From contig JAUMWT010000018.1 in assembly GCA_030529505.1 (NCBI GenBank), positions 1-40,579 of the forward strand: a DNA stretch of 40,579 nt, written 5' to 3'. This stretch comes from Allobrachymonas sp. Its GTDB lineage: Bacteria; Pseudomonadota; Gammaproteobacteria; Burkholderiales; Burkholderiaceae_C. Shown one piece after another: positions 1 to 8,390 of this stretch (positions are counted from its first letter, which is position 1; every line of letters begins with the position of its first letter). The notes beneath the pieces are model-generated. The model was not told the origin of the DNA and did not search any database. It saw nothing but the letters and a program-made list of their open reading frames with translations. A program made the position numbers and the translations under genes.

Positions 1-383
1 GCCCATTCACGCTGAGCGGCCAATACCTCTGGACGCACCAGAAAGGCGGCACGGTGCATCTGCCGGGCGAGCCTTACCAGTTCGACGCCGTGAACTCGCA
101 ACGCCTGCGCATTGGCGGGCAGTACCGGCACGCCATCAGCGACAGCGCGACCTTGCAGGCAGGCGCAGCCTGGGAGCACGAGTTTGACGGCAAAGCCTCG
201 GGCCGCATCTTTGGCCGCGAGCTGGCCAGCCCCAGCCTGAAAGGCAGCACCGGCATCTTCCATCTGGGCCTGAGCCTCAAGCCCGGCCAGAGCAAGCGCT
301 GGACGGTGGATCTGGGCGCGCAGGGCTATGCGGGCAAGCGCCGCGGCGCCAGCGGCCATGTGCAGCTGAAGTACGCCTTCTGA
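1..383 (+). CDS. Autotransporter beta-barrel domain, C-terminal fragment
   Basis: The open frame enters from the left edge (first full codon at base 3) and stops at 381-383, so only about 126 C-terminal residues are visible. The piece has the alternating polar/apolar strands of an outer-membrane barrel. The stretch FDAVNSQRLRIGGQYR is typical of the type V autotransporter barrel, and the protein ends LKYAF, with the terminal aromatic residue used for Bam-dependent insertion. The barrel would anchor a secreted passenger in the outer membrane. The passenger lies outside the window, so its role is unknown. Confidence 0.8.
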   Translation, partial: PFTLSGQYLWTHQKGGTVHLPGEPYQFDAVNSQRLRIGGQYRHAISDSATLQAGAAWEHEFDGKASGRIFGRELASPSLKGSTGIFHLGLSLKPGQSKRWTVDLGAQGYAGKRRGASGHVQLKYAF

Positions 384-500
384 AGCGCATGCACCGCAGC
401 TGAACCGGCGCATGGTTGGCAGGCCCTGTTGCGGCCAGTCGGCCATGCGCCGGAACGCGATGCGTAGCGGCCACGCGATAAAAATCGGCAAGCCCATCTG

Positions 501-526
501 GCGCCCTGCACAGGGCGCTTTTTTTT
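501..526 (+). terminator. Rho-independent terminator after the autotransporter gene
   Basis: GCGCCCT pairs with AGGGCGC around a GCAC loop (501-518), followed directly by eight T residues. It lies 118 bp after the autotransporter stop codon. Confidence 0.85.
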
Positions 527-841
527 GCGTCCATTCATCAACGACTTTCCCGGCTGCCGTTGCACCTGGCATCCGGCATGCCTGGGCGCAACGCTTGCCT
601 GCGCCTGTTTTGCTTCCAGGAACCTGCTCAATGCCTCAGCGCGGGTCGATTGGCGAGGGGCGAAATGAGGTACAGGGCGCACATTGAAATGCATGCGCGA
701 ATGCGCAGCCCGTGCGGCGCGCCGCAAGATGATTGGCAAAATTGGCTACGCGGCAAACCGGCCCGTTGCCATCATTCAAGCGCCCACGGGAAGGCTTTGA
801 ACAGCTTCAAAGCTCGCGCGGCAAAGCCCCCAAGCCCATAC

Positions 842-881
842 AAAACGGCCCGTGGCGCATTCATGCCGCGGGCCGTTTTTT
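842..881. terminator. Bidirectional terminator serving ppa
   Basis: AAAACGGCCCG (842-852) pairs with CGGGCCGTTTT (869-879), with an inner TGGC/GCCG pairing. Six T residues follow on the plus strand and four on the minus strand. It lies about 110 bp beyond the ppa stop codon and probably ends ppa transcription on the minus strand, and read-through from the left. Confidence 0.75.
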
Positions 882-988
882 CTACAAGGTTCGTTTGCAG
901 CGTTGGTTGGCGAAAAGGGCTTGAGCGAGCCGCTGCAGAGCCTTTCATGCGCAAGCGCGGTTGCGCCTGCCGAGGCGGCTTCTGCTTG

Positions 989-1525
989 TTATTGCGCCTG
1001 TTTCTGGTAGTTCGCCAAACCGTCGGTGATTTCTTTTTTGGCGGCTTCGGGGCCTGCCCAGCCCTGCACCTTGACCCATTTGCCTTCTTCCAGATCTTTG
1101 TAGTGCTCGAAGAAGTGGGCAATCATCTTCAATTGCCCGGCGGGCAGGTCTTCGGGCTTTTGCAACTGGCTGTAGATCGACAGCAGCTTGTTCACGGGCA
1201 CGGCCAGCAGCTTGGCGTCTTCACCGGCTTCGTCTTGCATCTGGAGCATGCCCAGCGCGCGGCAGCGCACCACAGAGCCCGGCACCAGCGGCACGGGGGT
1301 GATGACGAGCACGTCCACCGGGTCGCCGTCGCCCGCAATAGTTTGCGGGATGTAGCCGTAGTTGGTGGGATAGTGCATGGCGGTGCTCATGAAGCGATCG
1401 ACGAAGATCGCGCCGCTTTCCTTGTCCACCTCGTACTTGACGGGGTCGGCGTTCATGGGGATTTCGATGATGACGTTGAATTCGTCGGGGGCTTTGGCGC
1501 CCGCGGTGACTTTGTCAAGAGACAT
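989..1525 (-). CDS. ppa: Inorganic pyrophosphatase
   Basis: Family I soluble pyrophosphatase of 178 residues (E. coli Ppa is about 175). It hydrolyses pyrophosphate to two phosphates in the cytoplasm and so drives nucleotide polymerisation and activation reactions. The signature DGDPVDVLV gives metal ligands D66, D68 and D71. D98 and D103 match the second metal-binding pair, and K30 and R44 match the substrate-binding basic residues of the E. coli enzyme with an offset of one. The gene stands alone, with a terminator downstream. No strong Shine-Dalgarno is visible before ATG 1525 (the leader reads GGAAACCTGCACC), but the start fits the family. Confidence 0.97.
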   Translation of the reverse strand: MSLDKVTAGAKAPDEFNVIIEIPMNADPVKYEVDKESGAIFVDRFMSTAMHYPTNYGYIPQTIAGDGDPVDVLVITPVPLVPGSVVRCRALGMLQMQDEAGEDAKLLAVPVNKLLSIYSQLQKPEDLPAGQLKMIAHFFEHYKDLEEGKWVKVQGWAGPEAAKKEITDGLANYQKQAQ

Positions 1526-2019
1526 GGTGCAGGTTTCCGGTAAATGAAAAAGAACAGAAAGAAAAAATACGTGTGTGTCGCCTTGTGGCGAGCGCCCCTT
1601 TCAAAGCCGGGCCAGACGAGGGTTGGCGGGCCGATTCGGGGCGCGGCATCAAGAACGATTGCGGACGCTGGCTTGCCGATCACTGCCAAGGCTGGCCGAA
1701 ATTGCAAGCGCCTTGCAAGAAGGGCGCACGGCTGTGCAGGCGGCAGTATAGCGGCGCGGTTTGGCGAAACAGGCTCGTAGCAGCGCCGCTCGCAGTCATG
1801 CAAGGCGAGCCGGCTGGTTCGCAGCCCCCAGACCGGCATGCGGTCAAGCAGCCCACTCCAAACCAGGCCATGCTGAAAAGCCCAAGGCAAAACGGATCCA
1901 ACCTGCCCAACCTGCCCAACCCGCCCACCTCGGGCTCACCTCGGGCTCGCCAGGCGCCCGCTCCTGCATGGCCGGGGGCAAAACGGCATCCTGCGCCCAG
2001 CGCCCCGTCCCCATCCGCA
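1526..2019. other. Intergenic region between ppa and xth with short tandem repeats
   Basis: This is about 490 bp upstream of ppa and downstream of xth, both on the minus strand. It must hold the ppa promoter, but I cannot place one confidently. Three tandem 9-mers, ACCTGCCCA twice then ACCCGCCCA, lie at 1901-1927. They are followed by two copies of ACCTCGGGCTC at 1927-1948. No gene is convincing here. Confidence 0.5.
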
Positions 2020-2817
2020 TCAATCCGCATGCGCATACTCCACCGTCAGCGGCGCGTGGTCGCTGAACTTCTGCTCTTTGTACACGCTGGCACTGCGGGC
2101 GCGCTGGGCGATCCGGGGGCTGGCCACTTGCAGGTCGATGCGCCAGCCCACGTTCTTGGCGTAGGCCTGGCCGCGCTGGCTCCACCAGGTGTAGCCGGTG
2201 TCGCCCGCATCGGGGTAGAGCTGGCGAAACACATCCACCCAGCCCGTGCCGTAGAGTTTGTCGAGCCAGGCACGTTCTTCGGGCAAGAAGCCCGAATTTT
2301 TCAGATTGCCTTTCCAGTTTTTTAAGTCGATTTCGCGGTGGGCGATGTTCCAATCACCGCAGATCACGAAGTCGCGCTGCTCGGCCAGCAGCGATTGCAG
2401 CAGCGGAAAAAACGCATCGAGAAAAACGTATTTCATCGCCTGGCGCTCTTCAGACGAGGAGCCCGATGGCACATAAACCGAAATGACCGAGAGATTGCCA
2501 AAGTCCGCCCGCAGGTAGCGCCCTTCGGCATCGAAGGTGGGGTGGCCCATGCCTTCGATCACGCGGTCGGGCTGGGCGCGGCTGTAGATGCCTACGCCGC
2601 TGTAGCCTTTTTTTTCGGCGCAGTGAAAAAAGCCGTGGTAGCCCGCAGGGGCGCTCAGATCAGGCGTCAAGTCGCCGTGCTGTGCCTTGAGCTCTTGCAC
2701 GCACACCACATCGGCCTGGTGTTGCTGCATCCAGTCGAAAAAGCCTTTTTTGGCAGCCGAGCGCACGCCATTGAGGTTGGCCGAGGTGATGCGCCAGTGT
2801 TTGGATTTTGCTGTCAT
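2020..2817 (-). CDS. xth: Exodeoxyribonuclease III
   Basis: Xth/ExoA-family enzyme of 265 residues (E. coli ExoIII is 268). It is an AP endonuclease and 3'-5' exonuclease acting in base excision repair. Visible catalytic elements are N14 in SANLNG, E42 in VQELK, the GDWNIAH motif carrying the catalytic Asp and Asn, and the C-terminal SDHAPL with the Asp-His pair. ATG 2817 begins 13 bp after the pepP stop codon, so the two genes probably share a transcript. Nothing suggests inactivation. Confidence 0.95.
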   Translation of the reverse strand: MTAKSKHWRITSANLNGVRSAAKKGFFDWMQQHQADVVCVQELKAQHGDLTPDLSAPAGYHGFFHCAEKKGYSGVGIYSRAQPDRVIEGMGHPTFDAEGRYLRADFGNLSVISVYVPSGSSSEERQAMKYVFLDAFFPLLQSLLAEQRDFVICGDWNIAHREIDLKNWKGNLKNSGFLPEERAWLDKLYGTGWVDVFRQLYPDAGDTGYTWWSQRGQAYAKNVGWRIDLQVASPRIAQRARSASVYKEQKFSDHAPLTVEYAHAD

Positions 2818-2830
2818 GGCCGGGCTCCTC

Positions 2831-4243
2831 TCAAGCGCGCATCAAGGCTTCGATGGCATCGGCCGCCACGGGCGCATCGCGCGTGAGCAGTTCGCAGCCC
2901 GAGTCGGTGACGAGCACATCGTCTTCGATGCGGATGCCGATGTTCCAGAAGGCCTCGGGCACATCGTCGGCCGGGCGAATGTAGATGCCCGGCTCGATGG
3001 TGAAGATCATGCCGGGGCGCAAGATGCGGCTGGGGCGGTTGATGATGGTCTCGCCCGTGAGCGCATCCTGGCGCGTGCTGCTGTGGCCGATTTCGCCGGG
3101 TTCCACATAGCTGCCGCAGTCGTGCACGTCCATGCCCATCCAGTGGCCGGCGCGGTGCATGTAGAAGCGGAAATAGGCGCGGTTGGCGATCACTTCATCC
3201 ACGCTGCCGTACTTGTTCTTGTCGAGCAGGCCCAGGTCGAGCAAGCCTTGCGAGATGACGCGCACGGTCACGTCGTGAATGTCGTTGTGGCGCACGCCGG
3301 GTTGGGTGTGGGCAATGGCGGCTTCTTCAGCGGCCAGCACCAAGTCGTACACGGCGCGCTGCGCAGGCGTGAAGCGGCCATTGGCCGGGTAGCTGCGGGT
3401 GATGTCGCTGGCGTAGCCGTCCAGCTCGCAGCCTGCGTCGATCAGCACCATTTCGCCATCGCGAATCGGCGCGTTGCCCGCCTGGTAGTGCAGCACGCAG
3501 GCATTGCCGCCAGCGGCCACGATGTTGCCGTAGGCCGGGCCTTGCGCGCCCTGGCTGCGGAATGCGTGCAGCAGTTCGGCTTCGATGTGGTATTCGCGCA
3601 CGTCTTGCCCCGCGCGCAGCATGCGCGCCGTGGTCTGCATGGCGCGCACATGCGCCTGGGCCGAGATGGCGCAAGCGCGGCGGATGAGGGCGATTTCGTG
3701 CGCATCCTTGATCAGGCGCATTTCGTCGAGCACCGCGCAGGCATCGCGCAAGGTGGACGGAAACACCACGCCATAGCGCACACGGGCGCGCACTTGTTCG
3801 AGCCAGCCTTCCACGCGGGCGGCCAGCCCCGGGTGGGTGGCAAAGGGGTAGAGCACGGCGGCTGTGTTTTCCATCATGGCGGGCACTTGCGCTTCCAGCG
3901 CCTCGATCGGGTGGGCGGCATCCACGCCCAGCGTGCCGACGGCGGCCTCGGGGCCGAGGCGATAGCCGTCCCAGATTTCGCGCTCCAAATCCTTGGGCTG
4001 GCAGAACAGGGTACTGCGCAAGGCGCCGGCCGCATCGGTTTGCAGCACCAGCCAGGCGCTGGGCTCGTCAAAACCCGTGAGGTAATAGAAATAGCTGTCA
4101 TGCCGATACGGAAAGTCGCTGTCGCGGTTGCGCACTTGCACCGGCGCAGTGGGAATCAGGGCAATGGCATTGGCCCCCATCTGTTGGGCAAAAGCCTGGC
4201 GGCGCGCCGCATAGGGCGCCAGCGAATCGGTAGCAGCATTCAT
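2831..4243 (-). CDS. pepP: Xaa-Pro aminopeptidase (aminopeptidase P)
   Basis: Metallopeptidase of the M24B family that removes an N-terminal residue preceding proline. An N-terminal creatinase-like domain is followed by a pita-bread catalytic domain. Metal ligands are recognisable as the Asp pair in DAGCELDGYASDITR, the His in GHWMGMDVHD, and the Glu residues in TIEPGIYI and GIRIEDDVL. I chose ATG 4243 (MNAATDS), which gives 470 residues. The frame stays open to 4375, but that extension is hydrophobic and unlike the family. The Shine-Dalgarno is weak. The gene is first of a likely pepP-xth unit. Confidence 0.93.
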   Translation of the reverse strand: MNAATDSLAPYAARRQAFAQQMGANAIALIPTAPVQVRNRDSDFPYRHDSYFYYLTGFDEPSAWLVLQTDAAGALRSTLFCQPKDLEREIWDGYRLGPEAAVGTLGVDAAHPIEALEAQVPAMMENTAAVLYPFATHPGLAARVEGWLEQVRARVRYGVVFPSTLRDACAVLDEMRLIKDAHEIALIRRACAISAQAHVRAMQTTARMLRAGQDVREYHIEAELLHAFRSQGAQGPAYGNIVAAGGNACVLHYQAGNAPIRDGEMVLIDAGCELDGYASDITRSYPANGRFTPAQRAVYDLVLAAEEAAIAHTQPGVRHNDIHDVTVRVISQGLLDLGLLDKNKYGSVDEVIANRAYFRFYMHRAGHWMGMDVHDCGSYVEPGEIGHSSTRQDALTGETIINRPSRILRPGMIFTIEPGIYIRPADDVPEAFWNIGIRIEDDVLVTDSGCELLTRDAPVAADAIEALMRA

Positions 4244-4331
4244 GGCTAAAAAGAAATAAGCAGAAAAGATAAACAGTAAAGAGAAGCGGGCTGAGCCTGC
4301 GCTGAACAAACGCCTGCAAAGCCGCGCGGCG

Positions 4332-4350
4332 CAGTCCCGTTGCGGGACTG
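4332..4350. other. Perfect inverted repeat upstream of pepP
   Basis: CAGTCCCG and CGGGACTG form a perfect 8-bp stem with a TTG loop. It lies in the region between divergent pepP and the deacetylase gene, about 90 bp upstream of the pepP start. There is no T run, so it is not a terminator. It could be a regulator site or leader hairpin. Confidence 0.4.
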
Positions 4351-4511
4351 AAGCCATACGGTGGACTGACCTCAATCATGGCCCGCTGAACAAGGTCAAG
4401 CATTGTGGCACGGCCACTCCAAACCCACCTGATGCGGCGCTATTTTTCCTCTGGAAAAGCCGCCTGTTTGGCATGCCCAAAAAACAGGCCACATGGCACA
4501 ATCCTTGGCTT

Positions 4512-5471
4512 ATGAGCTTTGCCCTGCCCGATCCTGCCGAACCCGCCCGGCCCTTGCCTGACGACGGCGCCCCCACCGGCGCAGGCATGGCCATGCGGCA
4601 ACGCAGCGTATGCATCTGCGCCGACGATTTCGGCCTGCACGAAGGCATCAACGCCGCCGTGCTGGCGCTGGCGCAGCAGCGGCATCTGGGCGCTGTGGCC
4701 GGCATGGTGGATGGCCCTTGCTGGGCCGAAGGTGCCGCCGCCCTGCGCACCTTGCCCGGGCAGTGGCTGGATGTGGGCCTGCATCTGGATTTGACCGAGG
4801 TGCGTTTCTCCCGCCACCAGCAACGCCCAACACACAAATACCCCCGGCGGCGCCTGATTGCCGCGAGCTACCTGCATCAGCTGGATGTTGATGCGCTGGC
4901 CGCCGAAATCACGCGTCAGCTGGATCAATTCGAGCGCCACATGCAACGCCCGCCAGCTTTTGTCAGCGGACACCGACACGTGCACCAGCTGCCGCAAATC
5001 CGCGATGCCTTGCTGCACGTTTTACAGCAACGCTATCCCTCTTACCCGCGCCCCTGGCTGCGCCACACCCGCCCGGCCCTGCAAGGCAGCCACGCGCTGC
5101 GCGCCGGCCTGCGCAACGCCATCAAGGCCCAGGCCATTGCCTGGCTGGGCGCGCAGCCCCTGGCGCAAGCGGCCGCCGCGCACGGGTTTGCCATGAGCCG
5201 CGCGCTGGCTGGCGTGTATGGCTTTGACGCTTCGGCCCGCGCCTACCAGCGCCTGTTTGCCATCTGGCTGCAACATTGCCGGCACGGCGATGTGCTGCTG
5301 TGCCACCCCAGCAACAGCGTGGTGCCCAGTGACGCCATCGCCCACGCCCGCTGCATCGAATACCAGGTGCTGGCGGCCGACAGTTTTGAGCAACTGCTGG
5401 CCCAGGCCGAAGTGCACGTCGGCCCGCTGTCGCGCTGCCTGCCGCTGGACGAGGCCCGCACCCCGCATTGA
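4512..5471 (+). CDS. ChbG/YdjC-family carbohydrate deacetylase
   Basis: Member of the YdjC/ChbG/HpnK family, metal-dependent deacetylases of N-acetylated sugars or related compounds. The metal site is visible as CADDFGLHEGIN near the N terminus, VGLHLDLTE, and SGHRHVHQLP, which carry the expected Asp and His residues. ATG 4512 gives 319 residues. ATG 4473 is upstream in frame, and the starts just before CADDFG (MAMRQRSV) would fit the family length best, so the N terminus is uncertain. The substrate cannot be told. It is not obviously in an operon: 111 bp separate it from the AddB-like gene, although both run the same way. Confidence 0.85.
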   Translation: MSFALPDPAEPARPLPDDGAPTGAGMAMRQRSVCICADDFGLHEGINAAVLALAQQRHLGAVAGMVDGPCWAEGAAALRTLPGQWLDVGLHLDLTEVRFSRHQQRPTHKYPRRRLIAASYLHQLDVDALAAEITRQLDQFERHMQRPPAFVSGHRHVHQLPQIRDALLHVLQQRYPSYPRPWLRHTRPALQGSHALRAGLRNAIKAQAIAWLGAQPLAQAAAAHGFAMSRALAGVYGFDASARAYQRLFAIWLQHCRHGDVLLCHPSNSVVPSDAIAHARCIEYQVLAADSFEQLLAQAEVHVGPLSRCLPLDEARTPH

Positions 5472-5582
5472 CTTCCAGTTCCGCCCAGGCGCCCCGTTCG
5501 CCAAGGCCCTTTGTGCCAGCACCAGCCAGCCCTCGTCCACCTTCAGTTGCTTCCCCCGCTTTTATTCTCCATTCATCCCCGC

Positions 5583-8390
5583 ATGTTCTCCGCCTTCTGG
5601 TCCCAGCTCATCACGCGCATGCAACAGCATTTGCAGCAATGCGCGGCCAACCCGGCGCACAGCGTGGTGTTGCTGCCTTTTGCCCAGCTGTTGCCTATCG
5701 CTCGTCAACATTGGGCACAGCAGCAATCGTCGCAGCAGCACCCCTGCGCACTGTTGCCCCGGTTCGAGACCACCGCCAGCTGGGCGCAGCGGCTGCGCCC
5801 CTTTGCAGCGGATGAAACCGACCTCTCGTTCGACCCCGCGCGCGATCTGCTGGTGGCTCAGCGCCTGCTGCAACAAGCCGGCCTGAATCAGCAAGCGCAA
5901 TGGCTGGCTCCGCGCGTGCGCGAAGCCGCGCTGCAACTGGCGGGCATCGCTGCCAGCCAGCCCCCGGCCGAGCGCATGGCCTGGGCCGCGCGCATGCAAA
6001 CGGCCTTGCAGACCAACCCCGTGCCGGCGCTGGAGTACGAACAGCAAATCGCCCTGCTGGCCCTGGCCTGGGCTGGGCACTCCGCCTACGCCAGCGATGC
6101 CCTGTTCGACGCCGTAGCGGCTGACGATCTGCAAGCGCTGATTTTTGTTTCGGGCCTGCAAGACGACCCCTTGAGCACCCGCCTGCTCGACATCGCCAGC
6201 GCCGCCCGCCCCCAGATTGTTTGCCACATCAACGGCAGCGAGCTACTGCAAACATCGCTGCCCGCCCTGCCTCCCGCGCGGCTGCACACCGCGCGCGATC
6301 TGGAAGACATGGCCCAACGCACGGCCGCCTGTGTGCTGCATGCCGTGCAACAACGCCGCGCACCGCAGCCGCCAAGCGATGCTGTAGAAACGCGCACAGC
6401 AGAAACAGCGCCCAAGCCTGCCCCCCTGGTCGCCTTGGCCGATACCGACCGGGCGCTCACCCGCCGCATCCGCGCCTTGCTGGCAGGCCACGGCCTGCAC
6501 CTGCGCGACGAGCCGGGCTGGAAACTGTCCACCACCGTGGCTGCCAGCCAGCTGATGGGCCTGCTGCGCGCCTGCGCTCCCAAAGCCAGCAGCGATGCCG
6601 TGCTGGCTTGGCTCAAGCTGCTGCCAGCCCCCTTGCCAAACGGCAACACGACGCCAACTGCTGCCACCCAATCTGGCGCAACGCCCGCGCAGATGAGCTT
6701 GCCAATGGCCCTGCCAGCTGTTTCACAAACCGATGTGCAAGCCATCGAAGCCCTGCTGCGCCAAAAAGGCTGTGCCCAATGGCCGGGGCCAGGCTTTTGG
6801 CGCGGCTGGCAGCACCCGGCCGCGGCTTTGGCCCACACCATCAACACCTGGCGCAGCAGCCTGCAAGCCAGCCGCCCACTGGCCGATTGGCTGCTGGCCG
6901 TGCAGCACGTCTTGCAAGCCTGCGGCGCCTGGGATTGGCTCGCGCAAGACGCGGCAGGACTTGCCCTGCTGCGCGCCCTGCACTGGCCCGATCCCATGAC
7001 GGCAAGCGGTGCAAGCGTCGCATCTGCGCCCACCACCCTGCCCTTGCCCACGGCCCCCTGGGGGTTGGATGCCTTCATGCACTGGGCCGCGCAGGTGCTG
7101 GAAAGCGCGCACTTCACCCCGCCCTGCACCGGGCCTGCGGATGTGGTCATCGTGCCTGCCAGCCAGCTGCTGGCACGGCCCTTTGCCACCGTCATCCTGC
7201 CCGGCTGCGATGCCGACCGCCTACCCGCCGCGCCCGATTTGCCGGGCCTGTGGACGCAAGCGCAGCGCACGCTGCTGGGCCTGCCCGACCGGGCGCAGGC
7301 CCAGCAAGCGCAGCAGCGCCTGTGGGCCAGCGTGCTGGCCTTTGCCGAGCTGGATCTGCTCACTTGCCACAGCGATGGCGATGCCGAACTGCTGCCCAGC
7401 CCCCTGTTGCTGCAATGGCAGCTGCATACCGATGCCAGCGCGCGCCGCATCGAGCCTGCGGCCGACCCGCGCCTGCTGCGCACGATCACGCCGCACCCAA
7501 TCCGCGCCCCGCAGCCTGTGGGCCAGCGCCTGCCCGTGCGGCAGATTTCGGCCAGCAGCTACGGCAACTTGCGCGCCTGCCCCTATCGCTTTTTTGCGCT
7601 GAACCAACTGCGCCTGCAAGAAGTGCCCGAGCTCGATGTCGAACTGGAAAAGCGCGACTTCGGCATCTGGCTGCACCGCACGCTGCACCTGTTTCACGAA
7701 GCGCTGGCCCAAAGCGAGCAGCCCCTGCCCAGCCACCCACGCGCTGAACTGATCGAGCAGCTGGACGCAGCCGCTGCCCAAGCCGCGCGCGAACAGCAAC
7801 TCGACCCCGCCGCCTTTTTGCCCTATCAAATGGCTTGGCACAAACTGCGCGAGGGTTATCTGGATTGGCTGCTGCAACACGCCGCCCACACCCGCTACGA
7901 ACAAGGCGAAGTGCGCTTGCAGCGCCCCTTGCCAATGGCTGAAGCTGATTCCGATGGCACACCCTTGCCAACGCAGCCCGTGCAATTGGTGGGCGTGATC
8001 GACCGCATCGACCGCAGCACCGATGGCAGCCACACCCGCTGGCTGCTCGACTACAAAAGCGGCAACGCACAGCAAATCCGCGCGCGCATCCGCCAGCCCG
8101 ACGAGCATGCGCAGCTGCTGTTCTACGCCGCCCTGCTCGCGCCCGAAGCGGGCGAAACCGTGCGCGCCGCCTACCTCACGATTGGCGAAGACGGCAGCAC
8201 CACCCTGCAAGAACAGCCCGAAGCAGACGCCCACGTGCCACCGCTCTTGCAGCGCATCGCCCAGGATTTGAGCGCCATTGCCGCTGGCGTGGCGCTGCCC
8301 GCGCTGGGCCAGGGCCGCGTGTGCGACAGCTGCGCTGCGCGCGGCCTGTGCCGGCGCGACTTTCGAGAAGAACAAGCACCCACCGCATGA
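5583..8390 (+). CDS. AddB-like PD-(D/E)XK nuclease (TIGR03623-type DNA repair protein)
   Basis: A protein of 935 residues resembling AddB, the second nuclease subunit of AddAB helicase-nucleases that process double-strand breaks for recombination. The C-terminal nuclease domain shows VGVIDRIDR, LLDYKSG and QLLFYAALL, the RecB-nuclease Asp, Asp-x-Lys and Q-x-x-x-Y motifs. One Cys near residue 666 (CPYRFF) and the C-terminal C914-x2-C917-x5-C923 match the 4Fe-4S pattern of AddB exactly. The N-terminal region is a divergent helicase-like domain without a clear Walker A, as in AddB. ATG 5583 (MFSAFW) was chosen over an upstream in-frame ATG at 5511. Its stop overlaps the next start (ATGA), so the two are translationally coupled. 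Confidence 0.88.
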   Translation: MFSAFWSQLITRMQQHLQQCAANPAHSVVLLPFAQLLPIARQHWAQQQSSQQHPCALLPRFETTASWAQRLRPFAADETDLSFDPARDLLVAQRLLQQAGLNQQAQWLAPRVREAALQLAGIAASQPPAERMAWAARMQTALQTNPVPALEYEQQIALLALAWAGHSAYASDALFDAVAADDLQALIFVSGLQDDPLSTRLLDIASAARPQIVCHINGSELLQTSLPALPPARLHTARDLEDMAQRTAACVLHAVQQRRAPQPPSDAVETRTAETAPKPAPLVALADTDRALTRRIRALLAGHGLHLRDEPGWKLSTTVAASQLMGLLRACAPKASSDAVLAWLKLLPAPLPNGNTTPTAATQSGATPAQMSLPMALPAVSQTDVQAIEALLRQKGCAQWPGPGFWRGWQHPAAALAHTINTWRSSLQASRPLADWLLAVQHVLQACGAWDWLAQDAAGLALLRALHWPDPMTASGASVASAPTTLPLPTAPWGLDAFMHWAAQVLESAHFTPPCTGPADVVIVPASQLLARPFATVILPGCDADRLPAAPDLPGLWTQAQRTLLGLPDRAQAQQAQQRLWASVLAFAELDLLTCHSDGDAELLPSPLLLQWQLHTDASARRIEPAADPRLLRTITPHPIRAPQPVGQRLPVRQISASSYGNLRACPYRFFALNQLRLQEVPELDVELEKRDFGIWLHRTLHLFHEALAQSEQPLPSHPRAELIEQLDAAAAQAAREQQLDPAAFLPYQMAWHKLREGYLDWLLQHAAHTRYEQGEVRLQRPLPMAEADSDGTPLPTQPVQLVGVIDRIDRSTDGSHTRWLLDYKSGNAQQIRARIRQPDEHAQLLFYAALLAPEAGETVRAAYLTIGEDGSTTLQEQPEADAHVPPLLQRIAQDLSAIAAGVALPALGQGRVCDSCAARGLCRRDFREEQAPTA

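Larger units (their letters stand above)
384..988. other. Intergenic region without a convincing gene
   Basis: This stretch lies between the autotransporter stop and the end of the pyrophosphatase gene. It holds two terminator hairpins (501-526 and 842-881). The open frames crossing it have no family resemblance, no good ribosome site, and run antisense into ppa. I see no RNA gene. Confidence 0.6.

Noticed and set aside
560-1543. A 327-codon plus-strand frame covering ppa
   Set aside because: Antisense to a clear pyrophosphatase, with His/Val/Gly-rich composition typical of a shadow.
1901-1948. CRISPR-like short repeats
   Set aside because: Units of 9 and 11 bp are directly tandem without spacers, and there are no cas genes.
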